Source of the DNA: JASLBX01 sp036373915
Lineage (GTDB): Bacteria > Actinomycetota > Actinomycetes > Jiangellales > Jiangellaceae
Direction: 5' to 3'
Assembly: GCA_036373915.1 (NCBI GenBank)
Contig: DASUUU010000029.1
Location: 1-8,659 of the forward strand
DNA length: 8,659 bases
Translations under genes and position numbers: made by a program
In this document: positions 6,956 to 8,659 of the stretch, piece after piece
How positions within the stretch are numbered: position 1 is the first letter of the stretch
Layout of the letters: each line of letters starts with the position of its first letter
Notes under the pieces: model-generated
Databases searched by the model: none
Seen by the model: only the letters and a program-made list of their open reading frames with translations
What the model was told of the DNA's origin: nothing

Positions 6956-6969
6956 CACGGCCGAGGTTA
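6955..6969 (-). promoter_or_regulatory. Putative -10 box and leaderless start of the aldolase gene
   Basis: On the minus strand TAACCT (6969-6964) fits TANNNT and lies 5 nt before GTG at 6958 and 8 nt before ATG at 6955. The predicted transcription start would fall at or next to these codons. No Shine-Dalgarno sequence precedes either codon. The geometry matches that upstream of pepN. No -35 element is clear. Confidence 0.4.
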
Positions 6970-6991
6970 CCGGCAGGGACGGCCGTGCCGC

Positions 6992-7010
6992 GCCTGCCCC
7001 GCGGGGAGGC
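6992..7010. promoter_or_regulatory. GC-rich palindrome in the divergent aldolase/GMC intergenic region
   Basis: The perfect palindrome CCCCGCGGGG (6997-7006) is flanked by GCCT (6992-6995) and AGGC (7007-7010), which also pair, with one unpaired G at 6996. It lies directly upstream of the putative -10 box of the GMC gene, so a protein bound here would overlap that promoter. At this GC content, short palindromes of this kind also occur by chance. Confidence 0.3.
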
Positions 7011-7016
7011 TACAGT
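7011..7016 (+). promoter_or_regulatory. Putative -10 box of the GMC oxidoreductase gene
   Basis: TACAGT fits TANNNT. A start near 7023 would leave a leader of about 23 nt containing AGGAGG. No -35-like hexamer is found 16-18 bp upstream; that region is purely GC-rich. Confidence 0.4.
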
Positions 7017-7034
7017 CGCGAGCTACCGGAGGGC

Positions 7035-7040
7035 AGGAGG
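7035..7040 (+). promoter_or_regulatory. Strong ribosome binding site of the GMC oxidoreductase gene
   Basis: AGGAGG ends 5 nt before ATG at 7046. The in-frame GTG at 7040 overlaps this site and is therefore unlikely to be the start. Confidence 0.75.
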
Positions 7041-7045
7041 TGGCG

Positions 7046-8659
7046 ATGGCCGAGGTGGACTACGACGTGGTCGTCGTCGGTTCCGGTTTCGGCGGCGCCG
7101 TGGCGGCCCTTCGGCTGACCGAGAAGGGTTACCGAGTACTCGTCATCGAGGCCGGCCGGTGGTTCACCCGCGACACCCTGCCGCGCACGTCATGGGATCT
7201 GCGATCGTTCCTCTGGGCCCCCAAGCTCGGCTGCTACGGCATCCAGCGCATCCACCTGCTCCGCAATGTGGTCGTGCTGGCCGGCGCCGGGGTGGGCGGC
7301 GGCTCGCTGAACTACGCGAACACCCTGTACGAGCCGCTGGACGAGTTCTACGACGACCCGCAGTGGCGCGACGTCACCGACTGGCGGGCCGAACTGGCGC
7401 CGTACTACGACCAGGCCAAGCGGATGCTAGGCGTACGCACCAACCCGACGCTGACGCCGTCCGATCTGCAGATCCGCACGGCCGCCGAGCGGCTCGGCGT
7501 CGGGCACACGTTCGCGCTCACTCCCGTCGGGGTGTTCTTCGGTGACGGCCGGGACGCCGGCGGCGGCGCTGCCCGAGTCGCACCGGGCGAGCAGACGGCC
7601 GACCCGTACTTCGGCGGCGCCGGCCCCGCGCGGCGAGCCTGCATAGAGTGCGGCTCGTGCATGAGCGGATGCCGGCATGGCGCCAAGAACATGCTGACCG
7701 AGAACTACCTGCACCTCGCCCAGGCGGGCGGCGCGCAGATCCAGGCGCTCACCACGGTGACCGCCGTGCGCGAACAGCCTGGCAGTGGCTACCAGGTCGA
7801 ATTGCGACCGACCGACGGCCCCCGCAAGGCCCGCCGGACCGTCAGCGCGGGCCAGGTCGTGCTCGCCGCCGGCACCTACGGGACACAACTGCTGCTGCAC
7901 ACCATGCGCGACACGGGCGAGCTGGGACGCATCTCTCCCATGCTGGGCCGGCTGACCAGGACCAACTCCGAGGCGCTCGTCGGGGCGATGACCTACAAGT
8001 CGCAGGTCGATTTCACCCGTGGAGTCGCGATCACCTCCTCGATGTACCCCAGCCCACGCACCCACGTGGAGCCGGTCCGCTACGGCAAGGGCTCGAACGC
8101 CATGGGGCTGCTGTCCGTGCCGTTCCAGGTACCAGGCGGGCGGCGCACGCCGCGGTGGTTGCGGCATCTAGGGCTCTTCGCCAGGCATCCGGTGAAGTTC
8201 ATCCGGACCATGGCGCTACTGCCACGCTGGTCCGAGCAAACGATAATCGTGCTGGTCATGCAGTCGCTCGACAACTCGCTGCGGGTGTCGCGGAAGGGAG
8301 GCCGGTTCGGCGGGCGCGGCCGGCTCACGTCCCGGCAGGGCCACGGCGAGCCGAACCCGACCTGGCTTCCCGAGGGTCAGCAGGTCGCGGCACTGCTCGC
8401 GGAGGCGATCGACGGCACGGCGGGCGGCACGTGGGGCGAGCTGTTCGACGTACCGATGACCGCGCACTTTCTCGGCGGCTGCCCGATCGGGCGAACTCCC
8501 GAGGAGGGGGTGATCGATCCCTACCACCGGCTTCACGGGTATCCGGGCATTCACGTCGTCGACGGTTCGGCAGTGTCGGCGAACCTGGGCGTCAACCCCG
8601 CGCTGACCATCACCGCACAGGCCGAGCGGGCGATGGCGATGTGGCCGAACAAGGCTGAC
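7046..8659 (+). CDS. choD: ChoD-like FAD-dependent GMC oxidoreductase (cholesterol oxidase family), 3' end outside the window
   Basis: The frame is uninterrupted for 538 codons from ATG 7046 to the window edge with no stop, so the C-terminus is missing. From memory the sequence is strongly similar along its length to mycobacterial ChoD (578 aa), including LGCYGIQRIH and QGHGEPNPTW, so roughly 40 residues are probably lost. The FAD-binding motif GSGFGG is at 12-17 and the ribose-binding Glu is Glu35 in VIEAG. The GMC signature GAGVGGGSLNYAN follows. The C-terminal domain has His474 (TAHFLGG) and Asn517 (LGVNPALT), the expected active-site pair of cholesterol oxidases. Cys199, 202, 205 and 209 form a CX2CX2CX3C loop followed by RHGAKN. 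The protein would oxidise an alcohol, possibly a sterol, but no sterol-catabolism genes are visible here. No signal peptide is seen. It is divergent from the aldolase gene, with 90 bp between the two ATG codons. Whether it is an oxidase or a dehydrogenase is open. Confidence 0.9.
   Translation, partial: MAEVDYDVVVVGSGFGGAVAALRLTEKGYRVLVIEAGRWFTRDTLPRTSWDLRSFLWAPKLGCYGIQRIHLLRNVVVLAGAGVGGGSLNYANTLYEPLDEFYDDPQWRDVTDWRAELAPYYDQAKRMLGVRTNPTLTPSDLQIRTAAERLGVGHTFALTPVGVFFGDGRDAGGGAARVAPGEQTADPYFGGAGPARRACIECGSCMSGCRHGAKNMLTENYLHLAQAGGAQIQALTTVTAVREQPGSGYQVELRPTDGPRKARRTVSAGQVVLAAGTYGTQLLLHTMRDTGELGRISPMLGRLTRTNSEALVGAMTYKSQVDFTRGVAITSSMYPSPRTHVEPVRYGKGSNAMGLLSVPFQVPGGRRTPRWLRHLGLFARHPVKFIRTMALLPRWSEQTIIVLVMQSLDNSLRVSRKGGRFGGRGRLTSRQGHGEPNPTWLPEGQQVAALLAEAIDGTAGGTWGELFDVPMTAHFLGGCPIGRTPEEGVIDPYHRLHGYPGIHVVDGSAVSANLGVNPALTITAQAERAMAMWPNKAD

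Noticed and set aside
6811..7545. 244-codon plus-strand frame spanning the divergent promoter region
   Set aside because: It runs antisense to the aldolase N-terminus and then out of frame in the GMC gene. Its composition is Arg/Pro-rich.
7427..8167. 246-codon minus-strand frame opposite the GMC gene
   Set aside because: Antisense shadow with no family motif and no ribosome binding site of note.
7648..8658. 336-codon plus-strand frame inside the GMC oxidoreductase gene
   Set aside because: It is a frame-shifted reading of the GMC gene, whose true frame carries FAD, GMC and active-site motifs without interruption to the window end.
1..8659. tRNA, rRNA, CRISPR array, insertion sequence, phage or defence genes
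   Set aside because: I saw no tRNA-like cloverleaf, no regularly spaced repeats, no terminal inverted repeats with a transposase, and no defence or phage protein motifs. The window is almost fully covered by metabolic genes.

Overview
The window looks like chromosomal DNA of a high-GC actinobacterium. G or C fills most third codon positions, GTG starts are common, and TANNNT -10 boxes sit just upstream of start codons that lack a Shine-Dalgarno sequence. The right-hand gene closely resembles the ChoD-type GMC oxidoreductase of mycobacteria and relatives. I cannot name a genus.

Layout: (1) At 2-205 (+) lies a small arginine-rich CxxC protein that may continue off the left edge. (2) At 236-2800 (+) is a complete M1 zinc aminopeptidase (PepN), probably read from a leaderless mRNA. 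(3) A GC-rich 8-bp hairpin at 2790-2825 lies between pepN and the convergent minus-strand genes. (4) Three minus-strand genes are transcribed in the order KDPG/KHG-type aldolase (6955-6311), amidase-signature hydrolase (6276-4849) and exported gamma-glutamyltransferase-family Ntn-hydrolase (4750-2843). The GGT-like gene has its own well-formed promoter (TTGACG-N17-TACTCT), so it is probably not only a read-through product. (5) Divergent from the aldolase, at 7046-8659 (+), is a ChoD-like FAD-dependent GMC oxidoreductase that runs off the right edge without a stop.

No transposon, CRISPR array, tRNA, rRNA or phage gene is visible, and every gap between genes is under 100 bp. PepN, the amidase and the GGT-like protein all cleave amide or peptide bonds. 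The amidase and GGT-like genes are adjacent and could act on the same class of amide substrate, one in the cytoplasm and one outside it, but that is inference.

I do not see a clearly new multi-gene system. The points most worth checking are: the GGT homologue keeps its catalytic machinery but has lost the residues that recognise the gamma-glutamyl group; the ChoD-like protein carries a CX2CX2CX3C loop like the Fe-S loop of some GMC dehydrogenases; the aldolase has substitutions at carboxylate-binding positions; and a triple ATCACC/GGTGAT repeat sits just upstream of the GGT-like promoter.
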